A stretch of DNA of 64,000 nt from NCBI RefSeq assembly GCF_002160145.1, contig NZ_NFKA01000014.1, positions 30,914-94,913 of the forward strand, in the 5' to 3' direction. Within the stretch, counting starts at the first letter, position 1. Every line of letters starts with the position of its first letter. This stretch comes from Gemmiger sp. An194 (GTDB lineage Bacteria > Bacillota > Clostridia > Oscillospirales > Ruminococcaceae). Both the position numbers and the translations under genes were made by a program. Under the pieces are notes generated by a model that worked only from the letters and a program-made list of their open reading frames with translations, was not told where the DNA came from and did not search any database. Below, piece after piece: positions 1-8,469 of the stretch.

Positions 1-754
1 TCACCACCGGCACCACCTCCACGAAAGGCGGCGGAGTCAGGGCGGTACGGCCGGTGACCAGGGTGACCTGAGCGCCCCGCAGCATGCAGTTGCGGGCCAG
101 TTGATAGCCCATGGTACCGGTGGAATGGTTGGTGATGTAGCGCACCGGGTCGATGGCCTCCTGCGTGGGCCCGGCGGTGACCAGCACCTTCAATCCCTGC
201 ATATCCTTTTCCAGGGCCAAGTTCCGCAGGATGTACTGGAGCATCACCTCCGGCTCCACCATCTTGCCCATACCGCTGTCACCGCAGGCCAGATGGCCGC
301 TCACCGGCTGGATCAGCTCCATGCCGTAATTCTCCAGCTTTTTCAGATTATCCTGCACGATGGGGTTTTCGTACATCTGGGTATTCATGGCCGGGGCCAC
401 CAGCTTTTTGCACTTGCAGGCCAGCAGCGTGGTGGTGAGCATATCGTCTGCCAGACCGTTGGCCAGCTTGCCGATCACGTTGGCAGTGGCAGGAGCCACC
501 AGGGCGATGTCCGCCTGCTTGGCCACCGACACATGCTCCACATTAAATTCAAAGTTCCGGTCAAAGGTATCCACCAGGCATTTGTGGCCGGTGAGGGTCT
601 CGAAAGTGATGGGGTTGATAAAGTTGGTGGCGTTTTGGGTCATCAGCACCTGAACGTCCGCGTGCTGCTTGACCAGAAGGCTGGCCATGGTGGCCATTTT
701 ATATGCCGCGATGCCGCCGGTGACCGCCAGCACCACATGTTTTCCCTTGAGCAT
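1..754 (-). CDS. coaBC: Bifunctional CoaBC (phosphopantothenoylcysteine decarboxylase / phosphopantothenate-cysteine ligase), 3' end cut by the window
   Basis: Catalyses two successive cytoplasmic steps of coenzyme A synthesis: joining cysteine to 4'-phosphopantothenate and decarboxylating the product. Reading from the ATG at 754, the flavoprotein CoaC half is seen first (N-terminus MLKGKHVVLAVTGGIAAYK, then VAPATANVIGKLANG and the PAMNTQMYENP substrate-binding signature). The CoaB half begins at about residue 215 with VLVTAGPTQEAIDPVRYITN and runs off the left edge. The start has a good AAAAAGGAG Shine-Dalgarno ten bases upstream. The next genes to the right, facing away, are a pantothenate-type transporter subunit and coaX, so three CoA supply functions share this locus. 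Identity is certain; only the C-terminal portion is unseen. Confidence 0.95.
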   Translation of the reverse strand, partial: MLKGKHVVLAVTGGIAAYKMATMASLLVKQHADVQVLMTQNATNFINPITFETLTGHKCLVDTFDRNFEFNVEHVSVAKQADIALVAPATANVIGKLANGLADDMLTTTLLACKCKKLVAPAMNTQMYENPIVQDNLKKLENYGMELIQPVSGHLACGDSGMGKMVEPEVMLQYILRNLALEKDMQGLKVLVTAGPTQEAIDPVRYITNHSTGTMGYQLARNCMLRGAQVTLVTGRTALTPPPFVEVVPVV

Positions 755-808
755 GTTGCCGTTTCTCCTTTTTGCCCGGCCACGGGAGGCCGGTTTTCTC
801 TGCCTTTT

Positions 809-836
809 ATTATAACACAAAAACGCCCCGACGAAA
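809..836 (-). promoter_or_regulatory. Probable coaBC promoter
   Basis: A perfect TATAAT -10 lies at 814-809 on the minus strand, 55 bases before the coaBC ATG. The -35 (TTTCGT, 16-base spacer) is weak. The 755-1098 gap between the divergent genes holds this promoter, the panT-side promoter at 1016-1044, and a loose inverted repeat around 951-973 (TTTTTGG... CACAAAAA) of unknown meaning. No gene is visible in it. Confidence 0.5.
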
Positions 837-1015
837 GGCGTTCATCCAAAGCCGCTGCCGTGCAAAAAAATTCCATTCTTTTCTTGGTCAACACCGCACA
901 ATTCACGCCGTACGGCTCAGGCGGCGTATCACGCCAAAATTTTCTGTGCTTTTTGGTTCATATCACAAAAATTTTTCGGGCGCGCTTCACCACCTGGAAT
1001 TATGCAGTATCGCCC

Positions 1016-1044
1016 TTGTTTTGCGCCGGGTTTGGTGCTATACT
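1016..1044 (+). promoter_or_regulatory. Promoter of the ECF S-component / coaX transcript
   Basis: TTGTTT (1016-1021) and TATACT (1039-1044) are separated by 17 bases, about 55 bases ahead of the ATG at 1099. Confidence 0.65.
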
Positions 1045-1098
1045 GAACAGCGTATTGTATCCCGGTTTCGGGAATAATAACAAGGAGGACAATTGAAT

Positions 1099-1746
1099 AT
1101 GTACAAAAACGGAACTGCGAACAACTCCCGCGGGCTGGTTCAGCTTGCCCTTTTTTCGGCCATCATCATCGCAATGGCCATGGTGCCCTTTCTGGGCTAC
1201 ATCCCGCTTGGCTTCATGCGGGCGACCATTATCCACATCCCGGTAATTCTGGGCTCGGTGCTTTTAGGGCCCCGCAAGGGCGCGGTACTGGGCGGCGTAT
1301 TCGGTCTCACCAGCCTGGTGAACAACACCGTGGCCCCCAACGTGACCTCGTTTGTGTTCACCCCTTTCTACAGCCTGGGCGATGTGCACGGCAGCTGGGC
1401 CAGTCTGGTAATCGTTCTGGTGCCCCGCATTCTGGTTGGCGTGCTTCCGTATTTTGTATTTAAAGGTCTGAAGCGGCTGCTGGGCTCTGCCCCCGGCAAG
1501 CTCACCGTGAGTTTGGGCGCTGCCGGGTTTGTGGGCTCCATGACCAATACCCTGCTGGTGATGAACCTGATCTTCGTGTTCTTCGGCGAAAGCTACGGCG
1601 CAGCCAAGGGCATTGCGGCGGACGCGGTTTATCCCTTCATCCTGTCCATCATCGGGCTTCAGGGCGTGCCGGAGGCCATTGTGGCCACCATCATCGTAGC
1701 TCTGGTGGGCCGCCCCTTGCTGCGTTTTGCCAAAAGCAAGACCTAA
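1099..1746 (+). CDS. ECF transporter substrate-binding (S) component, probably for pantothenate
   Basis: A 215-residue integral membrane protein of the ECF transporter S-component family, which binds a vitamin and works with a shared EcfT plus two ATPases encoded elsewhere. Six hydrophobic segments are visible, with the family-like helix 1 stretch (ALFSAIIIAMAMVPFLGYIP) and the sequence GFMRATIIHIPVILGSVLLG. The next gene is coaX, 32 bases downstream, and coaBC is divergent, so pantothenate (PanT-like) is the likely substrate by context. AAGGAGGA at 1082-1089 places the start at ATG 1099; a TTG at 1093 is too close to it. Substrate assignment is inference; family assignment is firm. Confidence 0.8.
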   Translation: MYKNGTANNSRGLVQLALFSAIIIAMAMVPFLGYIPLGFMRATIIHIPVILGSVLLGPRKGAVLGGVFGLTSLVNNTVAPNVTSFVFTPFYSLGDVHGSWASLVIVLVPRILVGVLPYFVFKGLKRLLGSAPGKLTVSLGAAGFVGSMTNTLLVMNLIFVFFGESYGAAKGIAADAVYPFILSIIGLQGVPEAIVATIIVALVGRPLLRFAKSKT

Positions 1747-1778
1747 TCATCCATACATCAAACGAGGAGTTTTGACAT

Positions 1779-2552
1779 ATGATCCTTGCACTGGACATCG
1801 GCAACACCAACATCGTGATCGGCTACCTGGAATCCGAGGAGAACATCGTGTTTGTGGAACGGCTCTCCACCGATCCGGGCAAGACCTCGCTGGAATACGC
1901 CATCAGCATCAAAAATGTGCTGGAGCTTTATAACGTAGACATGAACACGCTGGAGGGTGTGATCATCTCGTCGGTGGTACCGCCCATCACCAATCTGATC
2001 TGCCAGGCGGTGCGCACCGTTACCGGCCACGAGGCCATGGTGGTTGGCCCCGGCGTGAAGAACGGGCTGCACATCAAGATGGACAACCCCGCCCAGCTGG
2101 GCAGTGACCGTGTGGTTTGCGCCGTGGCGGGCATCCGGGATTACCCGGTGCCTCTGGTGATTGTGGATCTGGGCACCGCCACCACCGTGGAGGTGCTGGA
2201 TGCGGAGAAGAGCTACATCGGCGGCATGATTTTGCCGGGCGTGAACGCCTCGCTGGAGGCACTGGTGCGCCACACCTCCCAGCTGCCCAAAATCAGCCTG
2301 GATTCTCCCCGCCGCCTGATCGGCAAGAATACCATCGAGTGCATGAAGAGCGGCATCATCCACGGCAACGCCGCCTGTCTGGACGGTCTGATCGACCGCA
2401 TCCAGGAGGAACTGGGCGAGCCGGTGACCGTGGTTGCCACCGGCGGTCTGGCCAGTGTGATCGTGCCCCACTGCCGCCACAAGATCATCATCGATGATGC
2501 ACTGCTTTTGAAGGGCCTGCTGCTCATTTACCAGAAAAATCAGCAGAAGTAA
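1779..2552 (+). CDS. coaX: Type III pantothenate kinase CoaX
   Basis: Phosphorylates pantothenate with ATP, the first committed step of CoA synthesis, in the cytoplasm. The 257-residue protein has the family features of the ASKHA-fold type III kinases: ALDIGNTNIVIGY at residues 4-16 (phosphate 1 loop), the NPAQLGSDRV segment near 105, IVDLGTATTVEVL near 128 (phosphate 2 loop) and GGMILPG near 148. Length is normal for CoaX. A GAGGAG Shine-Dalgarno lies just upstream of the ATG. It follows the ECF S component on the same transcript. Type III kinases are not feedback-inhibited by CoA, so control may lie at uptake. Confidence 0.95.
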   Translation: MILALDIGNTNIVIGYLESEENIVFVERLSTDPGKTSLEYAISIKNVLELYNVDMNTLEGVIISSVVPPITNLICQAVRTVTGHEAMVVGPGVKNGLHIKMDNPAQLGSDRVVCAVAGIRDYPVPLVIVDLGTATTVEVLDAEKSYIGGMILPGVNASLEALVRHTSQLPKISLDSPRRLIGKNTIECMKSGIIHGNAACLDGLIDRIQEELGEPVTVVATGGLASVIVPHCRHKIIIDDALLLKGLLLIYQKNQQK

Positions 2553-2564
2553 TTTTGCAAACGG

Positions 2565-2596
2565 AAAACGCCCGGGGCTCTGGCCTCGGGCGTTTT
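2565..2596 (+). terminator. Terminator after coaX
   Basis: AAAACGCCCG and CGGGCGTTTT form a 10-base-pair stem starting 13 bases after the coaX stop. The symmetrical A and T ends would allow function on either strand. Confidence 0.8.
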
Positions 2597-2802
2597 ATCT
2601 ATACAAACCGCCGCCCGTCGGCTCGACCGGACCGGCAGCGGATTGTTTTTTGTCTGCCCTTTTACTAGGTTGAGAGCAGTGAACCTTACACGTTTTTATT
2701 GTACCGGCCAATTTTTAACTGCCGCTGAATAAACCGTGTGACGGCTGTGAAAGATCGGCTCGCTTTATGAAGATGCTGTGATATTGTGCTTTTATAGCGT
2801 AC

Positions 2803-2842
2803 AAAAAGGCCCGCCTCGGGGAAATCTCCGAAGCGGGCCTTC
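2803..2842 (-). terminator. Terminator after the YbjQ-family gene
   Basis: On the minus strand GGCCCGC and GCGGGCC pair around a secondary CGGAG/CCCCG stem and are followed by TTTTTGT. It lies 20 bases past the stop at 2864. The 2597-2800 stretch shows no gene. Confidence 0.75.
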
Positions 2843-2863
2843 CGTATTTTTCTTTCGGCCGGC

Positions 2864-3184
2864 TCAGTCCAGCACCACCGCAGTGCCGGACACATTCACC
2901 ATCAGCATGCCGTTGTTGCTGCCCAGCACCTCGTAATCCACGCGCACGCCGACCACTGCGTCCGCGCCCAGATGGGCCGCACGGGTACCCATCTCCTCCA
3001 GGGCCTGAATGCGGGCGTTTTTCAGTTCCTCTTCATACCCGGAGCTGCGCCCGCCGAAGATGTTTCGCAGCCCGGCACCGATATCCTGAAAGATATCCAC
3101 ACCGGAGATGATCTCGCCGAATACGATGCCCTTGTATTCCCGAATGGAACGCCCCTCCACCGAAGGGGTAGTGGTAATGATCAT
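2864..3184 (-). CDS. YbjQ/UPF0145 family protein (heavy-metal-binding-like domain)
   Basis: A 106-residue cytoplasmic protein of the YbjQ (UPF0145) family, whose pentameric fold resembles a metal-binding domain but whose role is not established. Family marks are the start [19 protein letters not shown], the [20 protein letters not shown] segment, and the C-terminal [15 protein letters not shown] followed by SGTAVVL. AAAGGAG at 3194-3200 fits the ATG at 3184 with a nine-base gap; an ATG at 3193 would overlap the Shine-Dalgarno, so the shorter start is used. It is a single-gene transcript with its own promoter and terminator. Confidence 0.85.
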   Translation of the reverse strand: MIITTTPSVEGRSIREYKGIVFGEIISGVDIFQDIGAGLRNIFGGRSSGYEEELKNARIQALEEMGTRAAHLGADAVVGVRVDYEVLGSNNGMLMVNVSGTAVVLD

Positions 3185-3230
3185 CAACAACATCTCCTTT
3201 TCCGGCACGGGTCAATGCCCGTTTTTTCTC

Positions 3231-3259
3231 ATTATAGCATCCACCTGTTCAAAAGACAA
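3231..3259 (-). promoter_or_regulatory. Promoter of the YbjQ-family gene
   Basis: On the minus strand TTGTCT (3259-3254) and TATAAT (3236-3231) are 17 bases apart, 47 bases before the ATG at 3184. Confidence 0.75.
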
Positions 3260-3280
3260 TGGCAGCGAACAAAAAGCGCT

Positions 3281-3309
3281 TTGCATTGCAGGGCAGAATG
3301 TGCTACAAT
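3281..3309 (+). promoter_or_regulatory. Promoter of the acyltransferase gene
   Basis: TTGCAT (3281-3286) and TACAAT (3304-3309) with a 17-base spacer, 67 bases before the ATG at 3377. Confidence 0.7.
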
Positions 3310-3376
3310 CGAATGCGGTTTCGCCCGGACCCGGTGTGGACCACATGATAACTTACCATCAAAGAAGGCGTTTTTC

Positions 3377-4387
3377 ATGGAAACTTCCCGACGGGATGCC
3401 CGGTTTGATAATTTGAAAGGCATTCTGATTTTTCTGGTGGTGTTCGGCCACCTGCTGGAACTGGTGGGCGGCCCTGCCGCCGCCTGGCTGTACCGGCTGA
3501 TCTATTCCTTCCACATGCCCGTGTTCGTGTTCTGCTCCGGCTGGTTTGCCCGGTTCGACGCAGCCCGCTTTTTCCGGCGGCTGCTCTACCCGTACCTGGT
3601 GTACCAAACGCTGTACCTTCTGTTTGACCGGCTGGTGCTGCACGGCGACGCTCCACTGCAATACACCACCCCCTACTGGCTGCTGTGGTACCTGTTTTCG
3701 ATGATGCTCTGGACCCTGCTTTTGCCTCTGATCGACGGGGCAAAAAGCCCGAAGGCCGCCCTTCTGTCCTGCCTGGCCGCCGCGCTGGCCTCCGGATTTG
3801 ATCCCTCCATCGGTTACAGCATGAGCCTTTCCCGCACGCTGGTGCTGCTGCCCTTCTTCGCCGCCGGGCATCTGGCCGCGGGCGGTGGGCTGCGCGGCCT
3901 GTTGCCCCAGCTTCCCCGGCGCGGGGTGATTGCCGCGCTCTCCGGCTGGATTGCCCTTGCAGGCACACTGCTCTGGCTGCGGCGCGGCGTGGTGCGCAGC
4001 GTGTGGTTTTATGCCAGCCGCTCCTATGAGGGCGCGCACTATGACCCGGAGCTGCGAGTTCTGCTGCTGGCCACCAGCGCCGCCTGGATCGCCCTGCTTT
4101 TGCTCATCGTTCCAAAACAGCCGCTGCCTTTGGTTGCGGCCCTTGGGCAGTACACCCTTCCGGTGTTCCTTGTGCACGGCTTTTTCGTGCGCAGCCTGCG
4201 GCTGCTGCGCCCGTCCCTGCCGCCGCTGGCGGGCATTAGACTGGCCATTCTGGTGGCTCTGCTGCTCTGTGCGGTGCTGGGCAACCGGTTCACCGCTGCC
4301 CTGCTGCGGCCCACCTTCTGCGCGCCGCAGCTGAGCCGCCCTGTGCCGGGGCTGCAAAAAAATGTGGCAAAGCGCCCTGCCCGCTGA
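3377..4387 (+). CDS. Membrane acyltransferase, acyltransferase 3 / OafA-like family
   Basis: A 336-residue protein with about ten hydrophobic segments. The N-terminus (RDARFDNLKGILIFLVVFGHLLE) carries the acyltransferase-3 signature: R-x-x-x-x-D-N-L-K-G-I followed by the conserved helix-1 histidine (FGH), and the next helix has SFHMPVFVFCSGWFAR. Such proteins move acetyl or other acyl groups onto extracytoplasmic sugars or cell-wall polymers; the fucose 4-O-acetylase-like subgroup is the nearest in appearance. AAAGAAGG precedes the ATG at 3377. It is monocistronic between its own promoter and terminator, so the acceptor cannot be deduced from neighbours. Confidence 0.8.
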   Translation: METSRRDARFDNLKGILIFLVVFGHLLELVGGPAAAWLYRLIYSFHMPVFVFCSGWFARFDAARFFRRLLYPYLVYQTLYLLFDRLVLHGDAPLQYTTPYWLLWYLFSMMLWTLLLPLIDGAKSPKAALLSCLAAALASGFDPSIGYSMSLSRTLVLLPFFAAGHLAAGGGLRGLLPQLPRRGVIAALSGWIALAGTLLWLRRGVVRSVWFYASRSYEGAHYDPELRVLLLATSAAWIALLLLIVPKQPLPLVAALGQYTLPVFLVHGFFVRSLRLLRPSLPPLAGIRLAILVALLLCAVLGNRFTAALLRPTFCAPQLSRPVPGLQKNVAKRPAR

Positions 4388-4393
4388 ATTTTC

Positions 4394-4424
4394 CCCCCGC
4401 ATCCACCGGACGCGGGGCTTTTTT
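4394..4424 (+). terminator. Terminator after the acyltransferase gene
   Basis: CCCCGC and GCGGGG pair across a ten-base loop and are followed by CTTTTTTG. Confidence 0.8.
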
Positions 4425-4438
4425 GCGCCCGAAAGCCG

Positions 4439-4500
4439 TTGTCTTTCTCCACCGTCGTGGTATAATATAACCAGTCATTTCCCGGGCAGTTTGCCCGGGA
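4439..4500 (+). promoter_or_regulatory. Promoter and leader hairpin of the LRR-VWA-MoxR operon
   Basis: TTGTCT (4439-4444) and TATAAT (4461-4466) are 16 bases apart. In the leader, TCCCGGGCA and TGCCCGGGA (4480-4500) form a perfect nine-base-pair stem with a three-base loop, ending 14 bases before the AAAGGAG Shine-Dalgarno. The hairpin has no T-run and is not a terminator. Confidence 0.7.
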
Positions 4501-4530
4501 GCATTCCGCAAACAAAGGAGTTACAAGCCC

Positions 4531-5511
4531 ATGCGTTCCCTTCCCGCCGACTGCGATGCGCTGCTCACCTGCATTCAGGAGGAAAACGGCATCGCCCTGC
4601 TGCGCTGCCAGACCAGCGCCCCCCAGCTGCTTTTGCCCGACGAGCTGGACGGCCTGCCCATCACCCGTCTGGGGGATTACGCCTTCAGCGCCCGGGAGCC
4701 CCGGCAGCTGCCTGAAGGGGCGTTTCAGCTTCTGCTGACCAGCGGCGGCGGGCAAATCCCCACCCACGACGCGGCGGCCCTGCGGCTGGTGCGCCTGCCC
4801 CAAAAGGCTCTTTCTCTGGGCAACTACGTCTTTTACGGCTGCACCGGGCTGGAGGCACTGGAAATTGGCGGCAGTTTGCAGAGCGTGGGAACCGACGCTT
4901 TTATGAACTGCTTTTCCCTGCGGCGGGTGACCCTGGCCTCCCCGGCGGAGGAATGCCGCTGCCTGCGCAGCCTGCTGCAGGAATATTCCGGCGAGCTGGA
5001 GCTGCGTTTTTCCCCTGCCGCCGGGCCGGAGTGCCGCCTCTTCTTCCCCGCTTACGACGAGGACTATGAGGAGATGGCAGCCCCCCATATCTTTCATTAT
5101 AACATCCGGGGCGTGGGTTACCTGTGCCGCCAAAGCTTTGACGGTCACCGGTTCCGCTACGACCAGTACGACGCCTCGCTGGACCTTTTGCTGCGCACCC
5201 ACGAGTTTTCACTGGCAGTGCACATGGCACTGGACCGGCTGCGCTTTCCGGTACAGCTGAGCGAGGCCGCCCGCGCCGCGTATCTGACCTGCCTTTCCCG
5301 GCACACAGCCCAGCTGCTGGAGCTGGTTCTGGCCGAAGCGGACACCGCTCCCCTGGCCTTTGTGCTGGGGCTGGACCTGCTGGACCGGCAGGCGCTGGGC
5401 GAGGGCTGCGAGCTGGCCCGAGCCGCCCGCCGCACCGAGGCTCTGGGCCTGTTGCTGGAATACCAGAATCGGCGCTTCGGCGCGCCCCGGGCCCGATCCT
5501 TTGACCTGTGA
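4531..5511 (+). CDS. Leucine-rich-repeat (BspA-like) protein of the MoxR-VWA operon
   Basis: A 326-residue protein with no signal peptide or membrane segment, so probably cytoplasmic. Residues about 30-145 resemble BspA/LRR_5 repeats: LLLPDELDGLPITRLGDYAF, then LPQKALSLGNYVFYGCTGL and IGGSLQSVGTDAFMNCFSL, each with the spaced aliphatic pattern and the YAF/YVF/AF step. The C-terminal half is helical and rich in Leu, Ala and Arg, with no recognised family. AAAGGAG precedes ATG 4531. The VWA-like gene starts eight bases after its stop and the MoxR gene follows, so it is probably a partner or target-recognition part of that ATPase system. Its exact role is unknown. Confidence 0.7.
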   Translation: MRSLPADCDALLTCIQEENGIALLRCQTSAPQLLLPDELDGLPITRLGDYAFSAREPRQLPEGAFQLLLTSGGGQIPTHDAAALRLVRLPQKALSLGNYVFYGCTGLEALEIGGSLQSVGTDAFMNCFSLRRVTLASPAEECRCLRSLLQEYSGELELRFSPAAGPECRLFFPAYDEDYEEMAAPHIFHYNIRGVGYLCRQSFDGHRFRYDQYDASLDLLLRTHEFSLAVHMALDRLRFPVQLSEAARAAYLTCLSRHTAQLLELVLAEADTAPLAFVLGLDLLDRQALGEGCELARAARRTEALGLLLEYQNRRFGAPRARSFDL

Positions 5512-5519
5512 GGCACCTT

Positions 5520-6854
5520 ATGATGCAACAAGAACAACGACACGACCCCTGGCCGGAGCTTGGCCAGAAGATTCTGATCGCGGCCCGCAGCGAGCTGTAT
5601 CTGAACCTGCCCTTTCTGGATGCGGCGCTGTGCAGCCTGCCGCTGAGCACCCGCGAGCCCACCCAGAGCCTTGCCACCGACGGCACCGCGCTTTATTACA
5701 ACGGGGCTTATTTAGCCCAGCGGTATGAGCGAGCCCGCAGTCTGGTCTGCCGAGCCTACCTGCACAGCCTGTTGCACTGCATGCTGCGTCACCCGCCCAA
5801 AAAGGCCGGGCGGGACGGCGAGCTGTGGGATCTGGCCTGCGACATCGCGGTGGAGTCCATTCTGGATGCCCTGCCCCAGCGCTGCCTGGTTCCTGCCGTG
5901 CCCCGGCCCCGCCGGGCGCACTGGTACGGTCTTTTGCAGGCCGAGATGAAGGTGATCACCGCCGAGGCCGTTTACCGGTACTTCCGCCGCCACCCGCTGG
6001 AGAAGATGGACAAGGCCACCCTGGCTCGGGAGTTTCTGGAGGACGATCACCGGCTGTGGGAGCGGGCACAGAACGACGAGCAGGAGCAGAACGCCTCCAG
6101 CCAGTGGCAGAACATCGCCGAGCGCATCCAGACCCAGCTGGAGACCATGTACACCGAGGCGGGCGCGGGCGGCGACGCAGTGCTGGAGCGGCTTCGGGTG
6201 GAAAACCGTCCCACCGCCAACTACAAGACCTTCCTGCACCGGTTCGCGGTGCTGGGCGAGGAAATGAGCGTGGATGTGGATTCCTTCGACTACGGCTACT
6301 ACACCTACGGCCTGCGCCGCTACGGCAACATGCCGCTGATCGAGCCGCTGGAGACCCGGGAGGCCCGGCGCATCGAGGATCTGGTCATCGCCATCGACAC
6401 CTCCATGTCCACCTCCGGTGCACTGGTGCGCAGCTTCCTTTCCTATACTTACGCCATTTTAAAGAACACCGAGAGCTTTTTCCGCCGCTTTCAGCTGCGC
6501 ATCCTGCAATGCGACGACCAGCTGCGGGCGGACAAAACCATCACCAGCGCCCAGGAGCTGGCGGATTACATGGAGCATTTTGAGCTGATCGGCCAGAGTG
6601 CCACCGACTTCCGCCCGGTGTTCGAGCATGTGAACAAGCTGCGAGAGGAGGGAGCCTTCCGCCACCTGAAGGGAATTCTATATTTCACCGACGGCCTGGG
6701 CGTCTACCCCGCCAGGCGCCCGCCCTACGACGCAGTGTTTGTGATGCTGGCAGGCCAGGGCAACCCGGAACGGGTGCCGCCCTGGGGCATCCGCCTGCTG
6801 ATCGACGAGGACGAGCTGACTGAGTCCGCATCCCAGCCCATACAAGGAGCATAA
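5520..6854 (+). CDS. DUF2201-type putative metallopeptidase with C-terminal VWA-like domain
   Basis: A 444-residue cytoplasmic protein. The N-terminal part matches the DUF2201 putative metallopeptidase domain, but the expected HExxH is H82-S-L-L-H86 with a further His at 91: the metal-binding histidines remain while the catalytic glutamate position is serine. The C-terminal part is the VWA-like domain, with a MIDAS-type D293-T-S-M-S297 motif and ILYFTDG near residue 390. VWA proteins of this kind pair with the MoxR AAA+ ATPase, encoded four bases downstream, in metal-cofactor insertion or complex remodelling. GAGG at 5510-5513 supports ATG 5520 over an upstream GTG at 5508. Loss of peptidase activity is inference from the motif. 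Confidence 0.8.
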   Translation: MMQQEQRHDPWPELGQKILIAARSELYLNLPFLDAALCSLPLSTREPTQSLATDGTALYYNGAYLAQRYERARSLVCRAYLHSLLHCMLRHPPKKAGRDGELWDLACDIAVESILDALPQRCLVPAVPRPRRAHWYGLLQAEMKVITAEAVYRYFRRHPLEKMDKATLAREFLEDDHRLWERAQNDEQEQNASSQWQNIAERIQTQLETMYTEAGAGGDAVLERLRVENRPTANYKTFLHRFAVLGEEMSVDVDSFDYGYYTYGLRRYGNMPLIEPLETREARRIEDLVIAIDTSMSTSGALVRSFLSYTYAILKNTESFFRRFQLRILQCDDQLRADKTITSAQELADYMEHFELIGQSATDFRPVFEHVNKLREEGAFRHLKGILYFTDGLGVYPARRPPYDAVFVMLAGQGNPERVPPWGIRLLIDEDELTESASQPIQGA

Positions 6855-6858
6855 CGCC

Positions 6859-8391
6859 ATGAACATCAAACGAGCCAAACAAGAAATCATCAACACGGTG
6901 CGCGCCTACCTGGCCAAGGACGAATTCGGCGCCTACCGCATTCCGGCCGTGCGCCAGCGGCCCATTCTGCTGATGGGCCCTCCGGGCATCGGCAAGACCC
7001 AGATCATGGAGCAGATCGCCAATGAACTGGACATCGACCTGGTGGCCTACACCATCACCCACCACACCCGCCAGAGCGCGCTGGGCCTGCCCTTCATCGA
7101 GCACCGCAGCTTCGGCGGCAGAGAATACGCCGTGACCGAGTACACCATGAGTGAGATTCTTGCGGCGGTCTGGCAGGCCATGGAGCGCAGCGGCCGCAAG
7201 GAGGGCATTCTGTTTCTGGACGAGGTGAACTGCATCTCGGAGACGCTGGCCCCCATGATGCTGCAATTTTTGCAGTGCAAGACCTTCGGCAACCAGCGGC
7301 TGCCGGAGGGCTGGATCATCGCCGCCGCGGGCAACCCGCCGGAGTACAACAAGTCGGTGCGGGAGTTCGATGTGGTGACGCTGGACCGGGTCAAGCGCAT
7401 CGATGTGAAGGAGGACTACGCCGCCTGGAAGGAGTACGCCCTGCGCCGGGGCATCCATGGAGCCATCCTCTCCTATCTGGATATCCGCAAGGACCATTTC
7501 TACAAGGTGGAGGCCGGGCCGGAGGGCATGCAGTTCGTCACCGCTCGCGGCTGGGAGGACCTTTCCGAGATCCTGCACACCTACGAGGCCCTGGGCCTTA
7601 CCGCCGACCGGGAGGTGGTGGGCCAGTATTTACAGATGCCCGCCATCGCCAAAGACTTCGCCAACTATCTGGAGCTGTATGCCAAGTACCGCCGGGTCTA
7701 CCGGGTGGAGGAAATTTTGAACGGCAGCTGGGAGGCCCTGCGGGCCCGGGAGCTGGCCGCCGCCCCCTTTGACGAAAAGCTCAGCGTACTGGGTCTGGTG
7801 CTCTCCCGCCTGAACGAGAGCGCCCGCGCCGCCTGGCAGCTGGATCAGCTGGCGGGGCTTGTGCATGAGAGCCTGCTGCGGGTGAAGGCCGCGCTGGGCC
7901 AGACCCCCGCCGCCCAGATCCTGACCGCCGAGCTGGCGGGACTGGACCGGCAGATTGCCGCCAAAAAGGAAGCAGGCAGCGCCGACCGGCAGGGCATGCA
8001 GCTGCTGAACCAGGCCGCCCGCACCCTAGAGGGCTACCTGCACACGTTGGAGCTGGAGGCCCCCGCCGAGCCCTTCGACCGGCTCAAGGAGCTGTTCGCT
8101 GAAACCCTCGAGCAGCGGGCCGCTGCCGCCGATGAAACCGGCAGCTATCTGGCCAACGCCTTCGCTTTCCTGGACGAGAGCCTGCCCGGCAGCCAGGAGC
8201 TGGTGATCTTCGCCACCGAGCTGACCACCGGCTTCTATACCTCCTGGTACATCGAGACCTTCGGCTGCGAGGCCTACTTTGCCCACAACAAGGACCTGCT
8301 TTTCGCGGACACCGAAAACGCCTTGCTGGGCGAAATTGCCGCCGCCCGGGCCGCCCAGAACGGAACGGCCGGCGAAGAATTAACGCTGTAA
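6859..8391 (+). CDS. MoxR-family AAA+ ATPase
   Basis: A 510-residue AAA+ ATPase. The Walker A motif is GPPGIGKT at residues 40-47 and Walker B is ILFLDEVN around D121-E122, with a sensor-1 type AAAGNPPEYNKSV segment at about 155. The region after residue 300 is a long helical extension, larger than in short MoxR proteins. AAGGAG lies ten bases ahead of the ATG. It is the last gene of the LRR-VWA-MoxR operon, and the four-base gap after the VWA gene implies coupled translation and a shared complex. Client unknown; no metal-enzyme gene lies next to it. Confidence 0.85.
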   Translation: MNIKRAKQEIINTVRAYLAKDEFGAYRIPAVRQRPILLMGPPGIGKTQIMEQIANELDIDLVAYTITHHTRQSALGLPFIEHRSFGGREYAVTEYTMSEILAAVWQAMERSGRKEGILFLDEVNCISETLAPMMLQFLQCKTFGNQRLPEGWIIAAAGNPPEYNKSVREFDVVTLDRVKRIDVKEDYAAWKEYALRRGIHGAILSYLDIRKDHFYKVEAGPEGMQFVTARGWEDLSEILHTYEALGLTADREVVGQYLQMPAIAKDFANYLELYAKYRRVYRVEEILNGSWEALRARELAAAPFDEKLSVLGLVLSRLNESARAAWQLDQLAGLVHESLLRVKAALGQTPAAQILTAELAGLDRQIAAKKEAGSADRQGMQLLNQAARTLEGYLHTLELEAPAEPFDRLKELFAETLEQRAAAADETGSYLANAFAFLDESLPGSQELVIFATELTTGFYTSWYIETFGCEAYFAHNKDLLFADTENALLGEIAAARAAQNGTAGEELTL

Positions 8392-8400
8392 AATCGCATA

Positions 8401-8454
8401 AAAAGGCCGCTGCCCTTTCTCCTTTTGCGGGAAGGGCAGCGGCCTTGATTTTTT
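8401..8454. terminator. Bidirectional terminator between the MoxR and MATE genes
   Basis: AAGGCCGCTGCCCTT and AAGGGCAGCGGCCTT form a 15-base-pair stem, followed on the plus strand by GATTTTTT and flanked by A-runs that give T-runs on the minus strand. It serves both converging transcripts. Confidence 0.85.
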
Positions 8455-8469
8455 AAGAAGAAACGCCTG

